64,000 nucleotides of DNA from Ophthalmolycus amberensis (GCA_024529925.1 JAFEUB010001124.1:691001-755000); one strand, 5' to 3'; positions 35,547-48,462 are shown, counted from the stretch's first letter. Numbers and translations: made by a program. Notes: generated from the letters alone by a model not told the origin.

Positions 35547-37970
35547 AAGCATGTTTTTGTGCGTACTTATTGTGTTTAATAAATCTGTCCCTTGGAGAAG
35601 CACAGCATGAACATACCATGTTAGAAGCACCATTTAGTGATAACGCTGTGTAGGACCGCTGTGTCTCGGCTCATAACAACATATTGAGCCAAAGTGGTTT
35701 GTGTATCAGCACACAGCCAGGCCAGACTTCCCCTCTTTAGTTGGCTAAGAATTAATATGTTACATTGTTGCATCATATGGCAAAACATTTCATTATCCTT
35801 TCCCCTAACTCTTTTGCCATCCCGCCATGTATGTCCAGTCATATGATTGTAAATCCTATGATCAGATTTCTACGTTTCAGTCTTTATGTTGGTTTATAGA
35901 TTCTGGTATTTGTATATGCTTAGTAAAAGCCAATTATGTAATTGGCTGAAGTAATAGAGACAACTCAGTGGAGTTATTCCCACGAGTCACTGCCTTCAGT
36001 CATATTAACACATACACATATATTTCATGTGACCAGACACAGCTGAAGTACATTAAGTCTGTGACGGTCATTTTAAGCTACTATGCTTCCTTTGATTTTT
36101 GCCTTTCAACATTGCCGGGTGTTGATAATGGAACACAAAGAATCTGATGCTTTACCAAATATCCAAGAGCACTCGGGTCAAAGCTTACAACTCAATACTG
36201 GTTATACAGCCTATCTATGACCGTAGTCTACCAAGTAAAGCTTGTGGTGTGTGAGTGTTCGGGGCTAAGCCTGAGACATGACATAACTTGTGGCTGTATG
36301 GAAATAACCACAGTGTGTTTTTGCATAAAGTCCAAGCTGTGCTGCTAATACACACAATAAATAGGCTTGCCCAGGGCCAATTACCAGCTGGCAGAAAAGT
36401 GCAAGGCTGCCCTGCCCAGACACTGAATTTATTTAGTTTCGCATTAGGCCACATTTGGATGAACTCTGCAAAAACGTTATGCCCCACTTCATTTATTTTC
36501 GCAAAGCTTCTTTTGTTTCTACCTCTTCCCTAAAGGATTTGATTAGTCTGTGTTTTCCTGCAATAGTTATTGACGGGTTCAGACTTTTTTTGTTGAAGTC
36601 GTGACATACACAACATAGCTTTATGACACCATTCATCATTTGACTACACAGTGCTACACTAGGCCCTGTGGCATTATGAGAGAACAGGATGGATCCTATA
36701 CTGCTCTATCCTAAAATAGCAACATGTATCGAGTAAAGACATCTGCAAAACATAACCAGTCTAGCTTTTGAACGTTAAAACGGCTTGCCAAAGTTGTGTC
36801 TCCCCCATTAAACCCTAAATTACGCACAAATTGTTATCCACATTTGTAAACCCTATTTAATTTTCATTTCTAGTACATGTATTATATATTTGTGACCATT
36901 TTGTACCAGGGTTGATGAATTACAAGGTCCTGTGTTGTGCATTTTTCACTGTCACACCATCATGAGGCTGATTGGGAGACTTGAATATGTAGCCATTGTT
37001 AATATTATTAGTAACGCCTCTGCTTTTCCTACTATGACGAGCCAAAATTTCTGCTGTGACAGAGACCCATAATTCATGTTTTTTTATCAGTTTGCAGCTG
37101 TTTCCGCTGTATTTCTTTTGAGCTCATTCTGAGGACATGCGGCGAGGCATCTGCGTGCAGACGCAGCGAGATATCATAAAAATAGAACAGTTAAATCTGT
37201 ATGAAGGTAGATGAATTGAATTTGCCTCAGTGCATCCTGTGAGGTTATTGTGGCATAATTCAATATACATCTAGCTTTTTTTTAAGTCACTGTTGCAGAA
37301 CAAAATGTCAACACTGATTGGATCTCTGTGGAAAGCTACATGACACATGACACACCCTGTGTTAATGAATAAATGAGCAATTGAAGTGCAGATGAATTAT
37401 ACAGACCCATAACTCAGTATATTCTCATCCTCTGTTGCAAAATGCATGATGTAGGTATAAAAGTTGGGTTCAGCCAAGATCAAATAAATCCATACACTTG
37501 ACCCCTAATCTCCGAGTTAACATGTCTGAAGAAGGTAGAGGCTGCAACAGACAGCACCCAAAGTTTGCAGTTTGCCTACAATTCATGTCACTGTGGGATT
37601 GTCTAATGTAATTACTACTTCCACAGAACTGCATCCCTGAACTCTGTTTGAAAGGCATTTATTTTTATAAAATTACTAATAAACGGATAAGTCTTATTAT
37701 TCAAAAATCCCGTCCCACGTTGGGTAATCAGGTTATACATCCAGTGAGCTGGTACCCTGGACACAGAACCCATAACATGAAGCAATTAAACACAGCATGT
37801 GATCAAACGATGTATCTTTCATCCCAATTACTACAGACACATTGACAGCCGTTGTGTCTGTTGGCTGCTGCTGGTGCATTTATTAAGCTCTTCAAATAAT
37901 GTACTCCTTGCAAGTTATGTGTAGAACTGTGCTTCCTGTCTTCTCTTTGACTGGCTAGTACTTGTGGAAG

Positions 37971-38360
37971 GTCCTTGGTCCAAGGTCCTCGCTCTTTCTG
38001 TTATACATTAATGACGTGAAATCTGTTTGCGTACGTCACTGTTTTCTCGATGAGGACGACTTGGCTTTACTGGTTACCCAGAAGAAGAAAGACATTATTG
38101 AGAACCAGGGAAGTGATGAATTGAAAAACATCAGTAACTAACTGAAAATGAAACATTACCAAGGTGAACCACACAATCTAATTTCAGGCCCAATTTTTGG
38201 ATAAGTAAACCCTGAGTTAGCCTCAGTTTTAATACAGCCTCACTTTGACTATGCCTGTACTATAAGGTGAAGAAGCAGCCCAAGGAGGATTAAAACTAAA
38301 CTTCAAACAGCTCAAAATAAACTACTAAAGGTGCGATTGAACCGTAGCTCCATGTCTCCC
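37971..38360 (+). pseudogene. Fossil fragment of a non-LTR reverse transcriptase
   Basis: Read on the + strand from 37971, the sequence gives VLGP, then LFLLYINDVKSVCV, then DEDDLALLVTQKKKDIIENQ, stopping at 38139. After about 100 bp of decay, 38239-38340 gives PHFDYACTIR, a stop, then RRIKTKLQTAQNKLLKVRLN. These match the order of reverse-transcriptase motifs in Jockey/CR1-like LINEs (LGPLLFLLYIND, ADDLALL, HFDYACSxW, KLQxxQNKxxRF). The usual YADD is DEDD, and stops interrupt the frame, so it is dead. It differs from the L2 copy at 11-13 kb, belonging to another family and an older insertion. Element ends cannot be defined. Confidence 0.75.
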
Positions 38361-38686
38361 GTTGGCCCTTTCCTTGCTCTGTAGCATATGTAAGGATGTA
38401 TTGTTGTTTTGTTATGTAGCCTATGTGACTATTCATGACTGTTTTTTTCTATAGTGGCCTAATAGCTATCAACACCATGAGGCGGTACAACAACTAGCAT
38501 ACTGAATGATACGTGGCTTAACTGTTGACCAGCTGCCTTTACTGTATCTGTGGTGTCCTGATATATGATTTAAAAAGACACTTGATAGACAATCATAAAA
38601 GAGTATTTGCTTTCCTCATTCCCAGGTGTATCAAAGACTCTTAGTGTAATAATATATATGTGTAATAATATGTATAATATGGTAGC

Positions 38687-38821
38687 TAAAGGAGCAGTGT
38701 GCAGGATTTAGTGGCATCTAGTGGCGAGTATGCAGATGGCAACCAACTAAAATATAGTTATCAATATTATGTTCCATTTCTGCTAAGAGATCCTCCTAAA
38801 TCCTACACAATGTTCCTTTAA
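38687..38821. mobile_element. TTAA-type MITE, internally deleted copy
   Basis: Begins TAAAGGAGCAGTGTGCAGGA and ends ATCCTACACAATGTTCCTTT before AA. It shares both ends and the GTGGCATCTAGTGG core with the 334-bp element at 27533-27866 but lacks about 200 bp of the middle. Both copies are in the same orientation within the same ctnna2 intron. Confidence 0.75.
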
Positions 38822-40232
38822 GGACCTGCGCAGAAGGCAATTACATGTCCACTAGCTGCCATTGAATCGGCCTGGACACTGTGTGTGCTGTTGATTAGCT
38901 TGCTGAACAACAATCACAAGAATTCTCACTGCGGCCTGTGAGGTGGAACCTGAAAGGATGGGGAGTGTATTTGTTCATGTGTCTGTCGGTGGTGGTAGTG
39001 GTGGATCGAGGCTTCTTGTGTGGTCAGAGGGGAGTTTGTGTCGCAGGTTTGTCAACGCTTTCATGTGTAAATATAATGATGAGTTATTGATTCAACAAAC
39101 TTAGATTGGAATAAACACACGGCTGCACTTCATAATGAGCGCTCGTTCAGCTGTGGCAAGTGATGCAGAGCAGATGAGCTGACGGTAAACAGATGTGTCA
39201 AAGTTAGTTGTCTGGGCGACTTTGAATACAGATTTTTAAAAAGATGTTGTTAAATAATGAATTACTTTATAGTCTAAATAGTTTCAAAAGACGAGAGCGG
39301 TCTCGTGTCAGCCCTGCTATTCCTGACTGCATCCTGAGAAAGGACATGCATCATTCACGCTTTTATTCCAGTCTAGAAGCCCTGAAGTAATGCAGCCGAG
39401 ACAGGACATAACTTTGCTCTTAGCAGCTTTTTAAAGTGAAGGCCGTTTGATATATTCCGCAAACTAATTATATCACCCGATTGTGCAAGTTCGGCTGCTG
39501 CTGTCGAACCAAACCAAACGCATGTTCTCAGCGCATGGCCGTATTATCTTCAAGTGCTGAACATATATCTCTCAACCATGAGGCTTGCATGGTCTTGAAC
39601 TCTCCGACTGCTGATTAGGTAAAAGCTTTTAGCTTTAAGTGAGGATGCCTGTTTCTCGTAATCTTGTGACTTTTGTCAAAGGTCTTGTTTAAAATGGGTC
39701 TTTCATTCTCGTGACACTTCCAGCATCAATAACATTAACACACATTGTGTTTGCATAAAACATATGTCCCTGCATGTCATCCTCCTGACTGCTGTGGGGA
39801 GAGATTAATAGTTATAGTCGAATACAGACATTTGTTTTGGCTATAATAGAAGCTTTCATTGAAAGTATTTTTATTGCATTTCTTCTACAAAACATACTGC
39901 AAAATGCTGACTTAACCCAAAACAATTATATAAATTGTGAAGGTTCAGTAACACATCATCCTATTGACTCTTTGCAGTGTAGGCTCTCCAAAATCTATGA
40001 CAGTAAATAACATTTATATTTATTTATTTATTATATTTTGTTTTACAACGTTAGGAGAGCAATGCTTAAGTCAAGCCTGTGGCTGATCTCCACAATGGCA
40101 GTGTGCCATGACCCCCAAAGCCAGGATTACTGTCGCAAATGCACAAAACCTGCACTTTTTCACCCTCGTGTTGTGTTTCACGTGCTGTTTATGCCACTCA
40201 ACCAACTATAATGACCTCTCCTCTTTCCCCAG

Positions 40233-40428
40233 GTGACCACCCTGGTGAACACCAGCAACAAAGGGCCATCCAGTAAGAAGAAGGGGCGCTCCAAGAAGGC
40301 CCATGTCCTGGCAGTGTCTGTTGAGCAGGCCACCCAGAACTTCTTGGAAAAGGGTGAGCAGATCGCCAAAGACAGCCACGACCTCAAGGAGGAGCTCATT
40401 TCTGCTGTCGAGGACGTCCGTAAGCAAG
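40233..40428 (+). CDS. ctnna2: ctnna2 coding exon 2 (residues 35-99 plus first base of codon 100)
   Basis: This exon encodes VTTLVNTSNKGPSSKKKGRS through DLKEELISAVEDVRKQG. It carries the basic KKKGRSKKAH linker and the helices that begin the beta-catenin-binding and dimerisation surface (about residues 54-148 in the family). The acceptor is CTTTCCCCAG at 40223-40232 and the donor AAG/GTGAGC at 40429. The exon is 196 nt, so the last glycine codon is split after its first base (phase 1), and the next exon restores it. It joins exon 1 across a 22-kb intron. A stop lies a short way into the intron, so an unspliced read-through would end shortly after the donor. Sequence is nearly identical to mammalian CTNNA2 as remembered, apart from conservative changes. 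Confidence 0.96.
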
Positions 40429-42695
40429 GTGAGCTCGTTTTGGATGTTCCTATGCAGACACAATTTTACATTTGACAGACATTGAGTGGAACTGAAATAA
40501 TTGGCACTGCTGGAACCAGTTGCTGTAAAAAGGACTGGAATGCCAATGTTGTTTTCTAGCATTGAGGGGCTACCCTAGGAAAGTATTTGCCATACAAATT
40601 ATAATGTTTGGAAGCGTATTAAGTGCTCTGACTGTCAGAACAAGTCAAATGTGTAAAGTTGTGTGTGCTTTAAACCGTTGTAGAGTTAAGAGTGGCAAGG
40701 CAAATCCATTAAATATAACAGATTACTACGCATTAGCTTTGGGCTTTACTTGGCGCACGCAGCTTCATGAATGTAATGAGCCTAATTCTGGAGTTGTTTA
40801 CCCTAAAGTCATGCATCGTTGGAGCTTCGACTGTCTGTGATAGTGGAGAGCCTTGCTGAATTGTAAGACATTAAAGAAGCCCACTTTCATTAGCAACAAC
40901 GCTCAGTCTTTGGGGGAGCTCTCGCTCTCAGGGGTCAGTGTCACAGTTTTCAAAGTTTCTCTTCGGTCAGTGTGCCTTTATGTGAATCAGATGTTTGTCC
41001 CCAGAACGGAATTGGATTCCCCGTTCGATAACATCAGCATCAGCAGAAAGAGCAAATGTAGCTCAGCAAACCGTATGTTGTGTTGTTGGGGTATTCCTCA
41101 TCCTGCACTGTCAGCTCCTCTTGGCCGCCGGTACTGTTGAACACTGAATATATTGGCACTCAGCTCTTTTGAGGCGTGAAATGGACTGTTGCCACACAGG
41201 TCATCACCACAGCTGACATCAAAAAGGACAAAATCAATCATCCCAACCTGTTTGGAATGTGAGCCAAAACCAAAGGAAGGCTGTTAAAAACAAAAAAAGG
41301 TTATGGAAGACATTCTATATATCTTTGGGCCTGTTTTGAACTGATGCTCATGAATAATTGCACTGCTCGTTATGCCCTTTGAAAAAAGGCAATGAATGGA
41401 ACTCAGTACCCTGCACCAATCTCAGGAAAAGACCTTGGTTGACCATCACCAGAAAACAAGATGAAAGTTAATGCTCCACATCTCTTCACCTTTTACTGCC
41501 ATTATGAAAAGATGAGCACGCTCACTAGCCCTTCAGCACAGACGTGGGCTGCTGATGGGACACTCTTTTCATTCTCTCTTCATACACCTTTTTCCTAAGT
41601 TGGATATCATTACATGTCAGGGAGAATTATTTTATATTAATAACTTTGGAACTCAGAGGCCAGAAATGTGCTATGTTCACTTTACACAGCGACCTTTAGC
41701 AGCCACTACATGTGTCCCCAGATGGCATCATTGGCCTAGTTAAGGTCACTCTTCAATATGCCATCACCTCATCAGACCCGTGTCATCGTGACTTCATCAT
41801 CCCAAACCCCTTTATCTTGTCATGATTCAATTATGGATGCTGATTTCAGACCACAGGTCAAAAAACCCAGACTCGGCCCCACCCCTTCCTCTTATCACAG
41901 CTGATCATCATCAGATTAATAACAATAGTTCCCAAAAAAAATAATTGCTGAATACAAATTTAACATCCATTCATAAGACAAACTAATGTATTTAGATCCC
42001 ACGAATGTATCAGCAAATTTAGAGAATATGATTTGTAATCAAAACAAAAAATATGGCTCCAACAAATGGGTAGTTGCATCAAAACAAAATTGTTGGTGGT
42101 AAATAAACATGTAAAAAGGCATTGTTGCTTCTTAAAACAAAGAAACTTGTATTAAAACAATAAATAAACATGTGTATGCAGTTTGTATTAATGGTTCGAG
42201 CTGTGAGGGATGCATTTTTGAATGCATTTATGCTTTTCTGGTATGTTAGATGATCCGAGGTGAACTGGTTGAATCACAACTGAACCTCTTTGCAGCACGT
42301 TATGTAGAGGGGACGGCTAAGCACTCATGACCATTCTGTAAGGCTTCTAGGTTACAAGCTCATTGATTTCTGTGCTTGTGTGGGTTTGAGTCAACTGGAG
42401 CAGGCCAAATTGAGATGTATTTCCAAACAAGCAACACAGTTTCATGAGCTCTTAATCGGATGAAGCAAGTCAGTATTGGGCCTTAAACCGGTTATTTACA
42501 GGGCAGACACAGATTCAAGGAACAATCAGTCATCTCAATGTAGTCATACCACGACCTCTGTCTTCAACTGGTGTTAAACAATGTATACATGCAGCGTGTA
42601 TACAGAACGCACACATACATATACTCACTCACAGATGATAATATACTGTCTGCTATTGGGCAAGATATAATCATGTCTCACCTTTCCTCTTGCAG
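40429..42695 (+). other. ctnna2: ctnna2 intron between coding exons 2 and 3
   Basis: A 2,267-bp GT-AG intron of phase 1. Several open frames over 80 codons run from 40562 to 41140, but none resembles a known domain or keeps frame with the flanking exons. No transposon or tandem repeat was recognised in it. Confidence 0.9.
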
Positions 42696-42862
42696 GAGAG
42701 ACGATGCGTAATTCCTCGTCAGAGTTTGCCGATGACCCGTGTTCCTCTGTGAAACGTGGCACCATGGTGAGGGCTGCCCGCGCCCTGCTCTCTGCTGTCA
42801 CCCGCCTGCTCATCCTCGCTGACATGGCTGATGTCATGCGGCTGCTGGCCCACCTCAAAATT
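42696..42862 (+). CDS. ctnna2: ctnna2 coding exon 3 (residues 100-155)
   Basis: Exon 3 completes the split Gly100 codon and encodes ETMRNSSSEFADDPCSSVKR, then the helix VRAARALLSAVTRLLILADM, ending AHLKI. This helix lies in the four-helix bundle that binds the N-terminal region of beta-catenin or plakoglobin and, in the homodimer, the second alpha-catenin. The acceptor is CTCTTGCAG ending 42695; the donor is ATT/GTAAGT at 42863. At 167 nt it brings the total to 465 nt and back to phase 0. The segment is the most conserved part of the N domain, and ETMRNSSSEF rather than the DLMKAAAGEF type favours the neural paralogue. A short reverse-strand open frame here is only a shadow. Confidence 0.96.
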
Positions 42863-43478
42863 GTAAGTGCGACCGTCACCTTATTTTAAAACGGATATAC
42901 CGCTCCTCTTCCCGAAGAACTACGTGTACTGACCCTGTGACCTCACAGAGACATGAAGCCATGGAGTTACACTTATTGGTTATGTTGTGTTAGAGTTAGA
43001 ATACTCATGTTAATGTATGTAGCGTGCCTGGCCATAACAGATTCATCCCCAAATCTGTTTTGCAACTGATAGAATCAAGTGTATCAATAAGACTTGCAAG
43101 TACACTGGTGTTCGTCAGATGTTCAACAAAAAAAAAGTCCTCCTCCTGTTGTATAGTCCACAACAGCAATGTATGCTTTCATCACAGCCTCTGCAAACAT
43201 TAGCATATAGATGAGGAATGTCCTGCAACCACACTTCTGATTGTACTGTATCAATATCATACTATAGTGCCTTGGTGTGATAAACTAGACATACCCCTCC
43301 CACTCGCCGGCTGTAGAGTCATTTGCAGAACACATGTTTCATAGTCCTTTATGGAGAAAATGGCTCAGGCTTTGAAAGAGAAGGTAATACAGAGTGTTAG
43401 GAAGAATGATATGCCACTGGCATAATCTGAATCAAACTCAGGCCTCCATGCACCTTCATTCACTCACTGTCTCTCTAT

Positions 43479-43524
<46 letters not shown>

Positions 43525-43945
43525 CCTCTCTTCCAAGCTTCATTCTTGAGGCCCACAGAGGGGCTTAACTCTAGCCAGTATAAGCTCTGCCATCAAAGGC
43601 CACTTAAAAGTTATCTCTCTCGCTCTTCTCTCTTTTCCATTACATCTGGTGCATCACTTTCATTAGGGATAGAAAGGAGCTTAGAATGGGAGTGTACCCG
43701 TAAAGAGGGGTGGAGATCGCTGAAGTGAGACCCATTAAAAGTGCACAACTAAATGGTGGATGCTGTTAAAAACCCGGTTGCAATTGTGCTCGGTTATTGT
43801 TTTACTTTAATGTATGTTGTAACATTTATGGATTTATGCATGTTACAGAATCACACTATATAGATCAATGTATGCTAGTTTTCAAGTGCATCCACTAAGT
43901 GTTTTGGAAGATCCATTATTCTAGTTGTGTGTCTGTGTGTTACAG
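42863..43945 (+). other. ctnna2: ctnna2 intron between coding exons 3 and 4
   Basis: A 1,083-bp phase 0 GT-AG intron. Its only clear internal feature is a (CA)n tract at 43481-43517; the 3' end is a GT-rich and pyrimidine run before TTACAG. Confidence 0.9.
43481..43517. repeat. (CA)n microsatellite
   Basis: About 37 bases of CA dinucleotide in the intron between coding exons 3 and 4. Confidence 0.95.
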
Positions 43946-44065
43946 GTGGAGGAGGCCCTGGAGGGAGTAAAGAATGCGACTAATGAGCAGGACCTGGCAA
44001 ACCGCTTCAAGGAGTTTGGGAAGGAGATGGTGAAGCTGAACTATGTGGCAGCTCGGAGGCAGCAG
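43946..44065 (+). CDS. ctnna2: ctnna2 coding exon 4 (residues 156-195)
   Basis: Exon 4 encodes forty residues, VEEALEGVKNATNEQDLANR followed by FKEFGKEMVKLNYVAARRQQ. These are predicted amphipathic helices in the second half of the N domain, after the beta-catenin-binding bundle. The acceptor is TGTGTGTTACAG ending 43945; the donor is CAGCAG/GTAGCT at 44066. The exon is exactly 120 nt, phase 0 at both ends, so skipping it would keep the frame. The NEQDLANRFKEFGKEM stretch is typical of the neural isoform; alpha-E has NEQDLGIQYKALKPEV-like sequence here. It lies 1.1 kb from exon 3 and 1.2 kb from exon 5. Confidence 0.96.
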
Positions 44066-45293
44066 GTAGCTCCCTGTCTTCTTCTCTGTCTTTCAAAGAA
44101 AAAGCTAATTCAGGTACAGGGAGTTCCTTTGGGAGAAAGTGTCTACGCTCGGGCTTCCTCTGGCGATTTCTAAACTTCATATGTAGGTTGTAAGTGCACA
44201 GCAGATTATTGGTGAACAGCTGAAGATACAGTCAATGGTTTAATATTGTATGAGTTCAGGCCATTGTAAGAAAACGCTGAGACGAGGGAATCCTGAGACA
44301 TCAATCAGTGAATAGCAAAAGTAGTTTCGTGTCAGATTCTGAAAAATATGTTGTCCAACTCCATAATGATGTGCAGTAATATCTGCTTCGCATTGTCTTT
44401 TTAAGGCTAGCTTTACAACACACACATACACACACGCTGCCATCGTGATGTGATTAACAAGATGATCATATTTTTCTGGAGGGGGGAGGGGGAATAGTTA
44501 TTTAAGCAGGAATGGAACCTCAATCAATTATTGTACTAATAGTTGTGAAGTTATTCAACCAGCATTCCAAACACATTCAAAGTGGTTTATTTCATGAACA
44601 TATTTATGTTTTATGTTATTAGTTACAGCTGATAGGAAATAAAAGGCGTACTTTGTAACATTTCAGCAAAACATAAATGTTGCAGGTTATTACTGTGTGA
44701 TTAGTCTTAGCTGAAATGTACGGCACATAACTTAAAGCTAGAAATTCCATAGCACAGTAGTGTTTTTTTCATAGTATTCAAAATAACTTCATCATATGAC
44801 TGTAAAGGAGCACATATCTGCATCAGTGCTTATTTTACCCAAGAGAGGATAACACATGAAAGTGTTGGAATATCTAACATGGCCCAACAAGTGTCATGTT
44901 GGCAAGTGTCCACCCCGCTGAACTGTCCCACAGCAAAACACTGAGCTGAATTCCACCCAGCTCCAGGGTTGCTGTTCTGCTGACACTGCTGTAACTTTGT
45001 GTGGTTGGAACAATACCAATCCAGATGGGACATGAACTTTTGTTTCGACATGAAATGTCTTAAAATGGGATCAGTTCATGCTCTGCTTGGCTCTATTGCG
45101 AATCATTGATTCCGTCAACGGTGCTTTTTGCAGCTCTTGACCAATATTCCACACACTATATACAAAATACTGCACTCTTTTGCCGTTACATTTATTGTGT
45201 AGGGTCTTTCTTAATTCTGAAATATGCGCTGACCTTTCTTGAAGGACTGACTGGTTATTAGTGCTTACTTGAGAACCTTTATCGCCTCCTCAG
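44066..45293 (+). other. ctnna2: ctnna2 intron between coding exons 4 and 5
   Basis: A 1,228-bp phase 0 GT-AG intron. It contains a short G-rich run near 44479-44492 (GGAGGGGGGAGGGGG) and otherwise plain AT-rich sequence. Confidence 0.9.
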
Positions 45294-45560
45294 GAGCTGA
45301 AAGACCCCCAGTGTCGAGATGAGATGGCAGCTGCACGCGGGGCCCTTAAGAAAAACGCCACCATGCTGTACACGGCCTCACAGGCCTTCCTGCGCCACCC
45401 AGATGTGGCGGCCACACGTGCTAACCGGGACTACGTGTTCAAGCAGGTGCAGGAGGCCATAGGAGGCATTTCCAGTGCTGCTCAGGCCACCTCACCCACT
45501 GACGAGAAGCATGGCCATGCCAGCATCGGAGAGCTGGCTGCTGCCCTCAACGAATTTGAT
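45294..45560 (+). CDS. ctnna2: ctnna2 coding exon 5 (residues 196-284)
   Basis: Exon 5 encodes ELKDPQCRDEMAAARGALKK, the conserved helix TASQAFLRHPDVAATRANRD, and the end GELAAALNEFD. It completes the N domain and enters the first part of the middle domain, which in the family carries the force-sensitive vinculin-binding site. The acceptor is CGCCTCCTCAG ending 45293; the donor is GAT/GTAAGT at 45561. It is 267 nt, phase 0 at both ends. The segment SPTDEKHGHASIG is a flexible linker and differs from the mammalian sequence as remembered, as expected for a loop. This is the last coding exon in the window. Confidence 0.96.
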
Positions 45561-48438
45561 GTAAGTCAGCAAGCATTCTGTTCTTCTTTTCAAATACTAC
45601 ACTTATATATATGTTCACACACTCCTGGTATATTCCAGCTCTGAGAGCACAGTGATGAGCATTATTGAGCGCAATTCTCTGATGACCACACCTAGATTTC
45701 CATTATGTCTTAAAGTGCACAGAGACAAAGACTGCTGAACGCACATGTGACACGTGCTGCATGAGTAAATTATAGCACCCGGTACTTAAAACACAACAGA
45801 GACAGAGAATATAGCCTAAATAAAGGGGCTCACCAATTTCCAGCTTTCTCCATAGCTATGATTCACTGCTGCCATCTAGTGGTTATATATTGATGGTGAA
45901 CTATTGGTATGTTCAAAGCTGGTAGCGTTTTGCTGTTTAGGTGATCGTGTCTCCACAGGTCAGGACGTTAAACTGGTTTTGGATGATGGATCAGGGTGTT
46001 GATCATTGTCATTTTTCATGACAAACATCCTCAATACAATGTGTTGTGAATCCAAAAGTGTCTCGTTGAATCGAAAAGCAGGAGTACTCTCAGGCCACTG
46101 TTTCAGGGTGACAATAGTACTTTGATTTATGTTGTAAATGTTCCTCAGCCTTATTTGGGCTTTAAGCTGTGTCATGATCAGACAAAAAAAATGTATTTGC
46201 TTACATGCAGATTCTAGACATTTAGCTGACACATTCGGAGCAACCTGAATGCTGCACATTTCCATTTGAAGACCCCCATTGTACTGCAGTATTGCCTCAG
46301 CATACAACAGGCTACTGCTTCCTGTTTTATTTCAGACACACACTGTGTCGATCATTTCCGAGATATAATGAATATTTCAGGACATTTCCCCCGCTCTAGC
46401 TACAAAGTAATGCTTCTTGTATCAGTCGAAACCAGACCCACTGCACCTTTGTGATGTTTCATCTGATAGCACATTCAGTATTGTGCACTGTCCTCACTGG
46501 TGCTTGGCAGCAGGAGCAGTCTTATCTATTGTGAGACTTTTCCCACTAAATCGTTGGACCTGCTACAAACTGCAGCTGCCTATTTTCATTACCAGGATCA
46601 ATAGTGATACATTTTTATTTCACATCATCTACTCTGGATCTGTCTGAAGAATCATATTTGTTGCAAACCCAGTTTTTATTGTTAAAGACTGACACATGAT
46701 CTGCTTACTTGAACACAGCTGTACCGTTCTGAGACAGTAATATACTTGAATATGTTCTGCCGTTTTGCTCCTTTTTAGCTCTTACTTTTACTTAATAAAC
46801 TGCCACTGAGTCTTCAGTCTCTCAATCATTACGTATTACCCAATAGAAGTGGGTGGTGACGTCTGTATGTGCAGAGACTCTGCCCTAGCCTGTAGTTTCT
46901 TATTTTGCTGTTTTCTGGACGATCCTTGACATTAACGTCTATACAAATGTAGCAACCAGGTGACATTTGGTAAGCACTTATCCAAGCGGAAGCTAAGGAA
47001 ATGTGATACAGCGCTGAAAAAACGCATATGCGATGTGTACAAAGCTCGGACCAAAACAAGAGCCTCTGGTCAGCACCCTATAACTGCTGACAGGGGGCGT
47101 GGGCTTCTAATGTTGCGTTTATAAATCTCGCCCGACAACTACAAATCATTGTCCCTTTAGGATGTGTTATAATGAAGGAAATGTTTAAATTTATTTGAAG
47201 GTATGTAATGTCACATGTACAGTAATGTAATGCTGTTGTCAATGACACAGTCAAGTATCAAACAGTCAAAATACACAACCACACTCTTAAAAGACGTTAT
47301 ATTGTAGTTTGAATGTTGTGCCCACATGTATACATATTTTGTTAACATAAGCTTGCATTTAACCCAAAGCATACTTTTACACTTTAACATATATTCCTAG
47401 ACTTTTTTTCTGTCTCGCCAAATGTGTATTTCGTCTGTCTTGCTTTGTTTAGAATGCCCTTAAAACTACAGTACTTAGTTTTTATATCGTAGGTTGATCA
47501 CAGCTGCTCTTATTGATGTGTTCTGTTCACAAGGTGGCTAGTTCACAATGCGTGCGTGACCCCTTGTGGTGATGTTTGCAAATTGCAAATAGCTGCTATA
47601 TTTAACATAATGGTGCTGCTGTGAGGAGACACTGTCAGAATAGTAGGGTGAAACGTAGACTCTGACGTATCAGATGAACAACTAAAAGCTACTTAGTGCG
47701 AGACGCTTTGAGAATAACTAAATCCTAGTTTATTTAGAACCTGCTATCCTGTTTTTCTACAACAGGCCGGTGGCCTTTAGTCATCACGTCGACTCAGAAC
47801 AGTGGAGCTTTTTAGAAAAGCAAAGGACCTGCATCATTTTATTCTATTCGGCAGACAGGCAGCAGTTAAATGAGACAAATTGCCCTTTGCTTAGCCCTCT
47901 GTGCTTGCCTGAAGCTGCTGCATGTTTAATTCCTAACTTACGACAGAGACACAGACTGTGGTCAGATCCTCTCAGAATAGTAATGACCTGATATACTCAA
48001 CTATGAGGCATGGCACTTGCGGCACTTTATGCATGTGCACGACTGCATGCTAAGTGTTTTCTGCACACGTACGTCGTTTCTGTTTGGTGGAAAAGCACAT
48101 GCACACATTCTGTAAACGCGATGGCGCATATGATGTTGGATTTATATGTTATTGTGATGAAATGATACAACTGTTCTCCAGATGTCAAACTCTCTCTTTT
48201 TCTTTCGTCTTTCCATCCACTCAAGCCCACGAGCACTCACATGCACACTTGCTTTGTTTTCAGTAATAGAGTTCAGAGTTGGATGATTGCGTTTATCAGT
48301 TTTGGGGTGCTGCTCCCTGTCCTAAGTCAGCTTTGATCTGTTACTCAGTCTTTGACTCCTCTGCAATGGTTCTGTGCGTAGATAGCGGACCTGAGCACAG
48401 CTCAGAATCAGACTCGGATAGACACAGCCACAGATTTC

Positions 48439-48462
48439 TTTTTTTTGGGGGGGGGGGGGGGG
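48439..48462. repeat. T8-G16 homopolymer junction
   Basis: Eight T followed by sixteen G at 48447-48462. A long G run is unusual in this AT-rich intron and can form quadruplexes or be a sequencing/assembly weak point. Confidence 0.9.

Larger units (their letters stand above)
18047..40232 (+). other. ctnna2: ctnna2 intron between coding exons 1 and 2 (22.2 kb)
   Basis: A long GT-AG intron. Apart from the separately listed repeats (MITEs, a hAT-like element, an inverted repeat, an RT fossil, simple repeats), I see nothing with coding character. The stretch at 18463-18860 starts CTAGGGTTAGATATTG and continues as degenerate GATTCTGATTCTGAA-like sequence, resembling the terminus of a fish hAT-type MITE, but I cannot define its other end. 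Long low-complexity AT stretches occur around 19.0, 23.6 and 28.5 kb. Any enhancers would need cross-species comparison to see. Confidence 0.85.

Noticed and set aside
45861..45899. Third copy of the TTAA-type MITE (GCCATCTAGTGG word)
   Set aside because: Only a short core word matches, without the terminal AAAGGAGCAGT sequence on either side.
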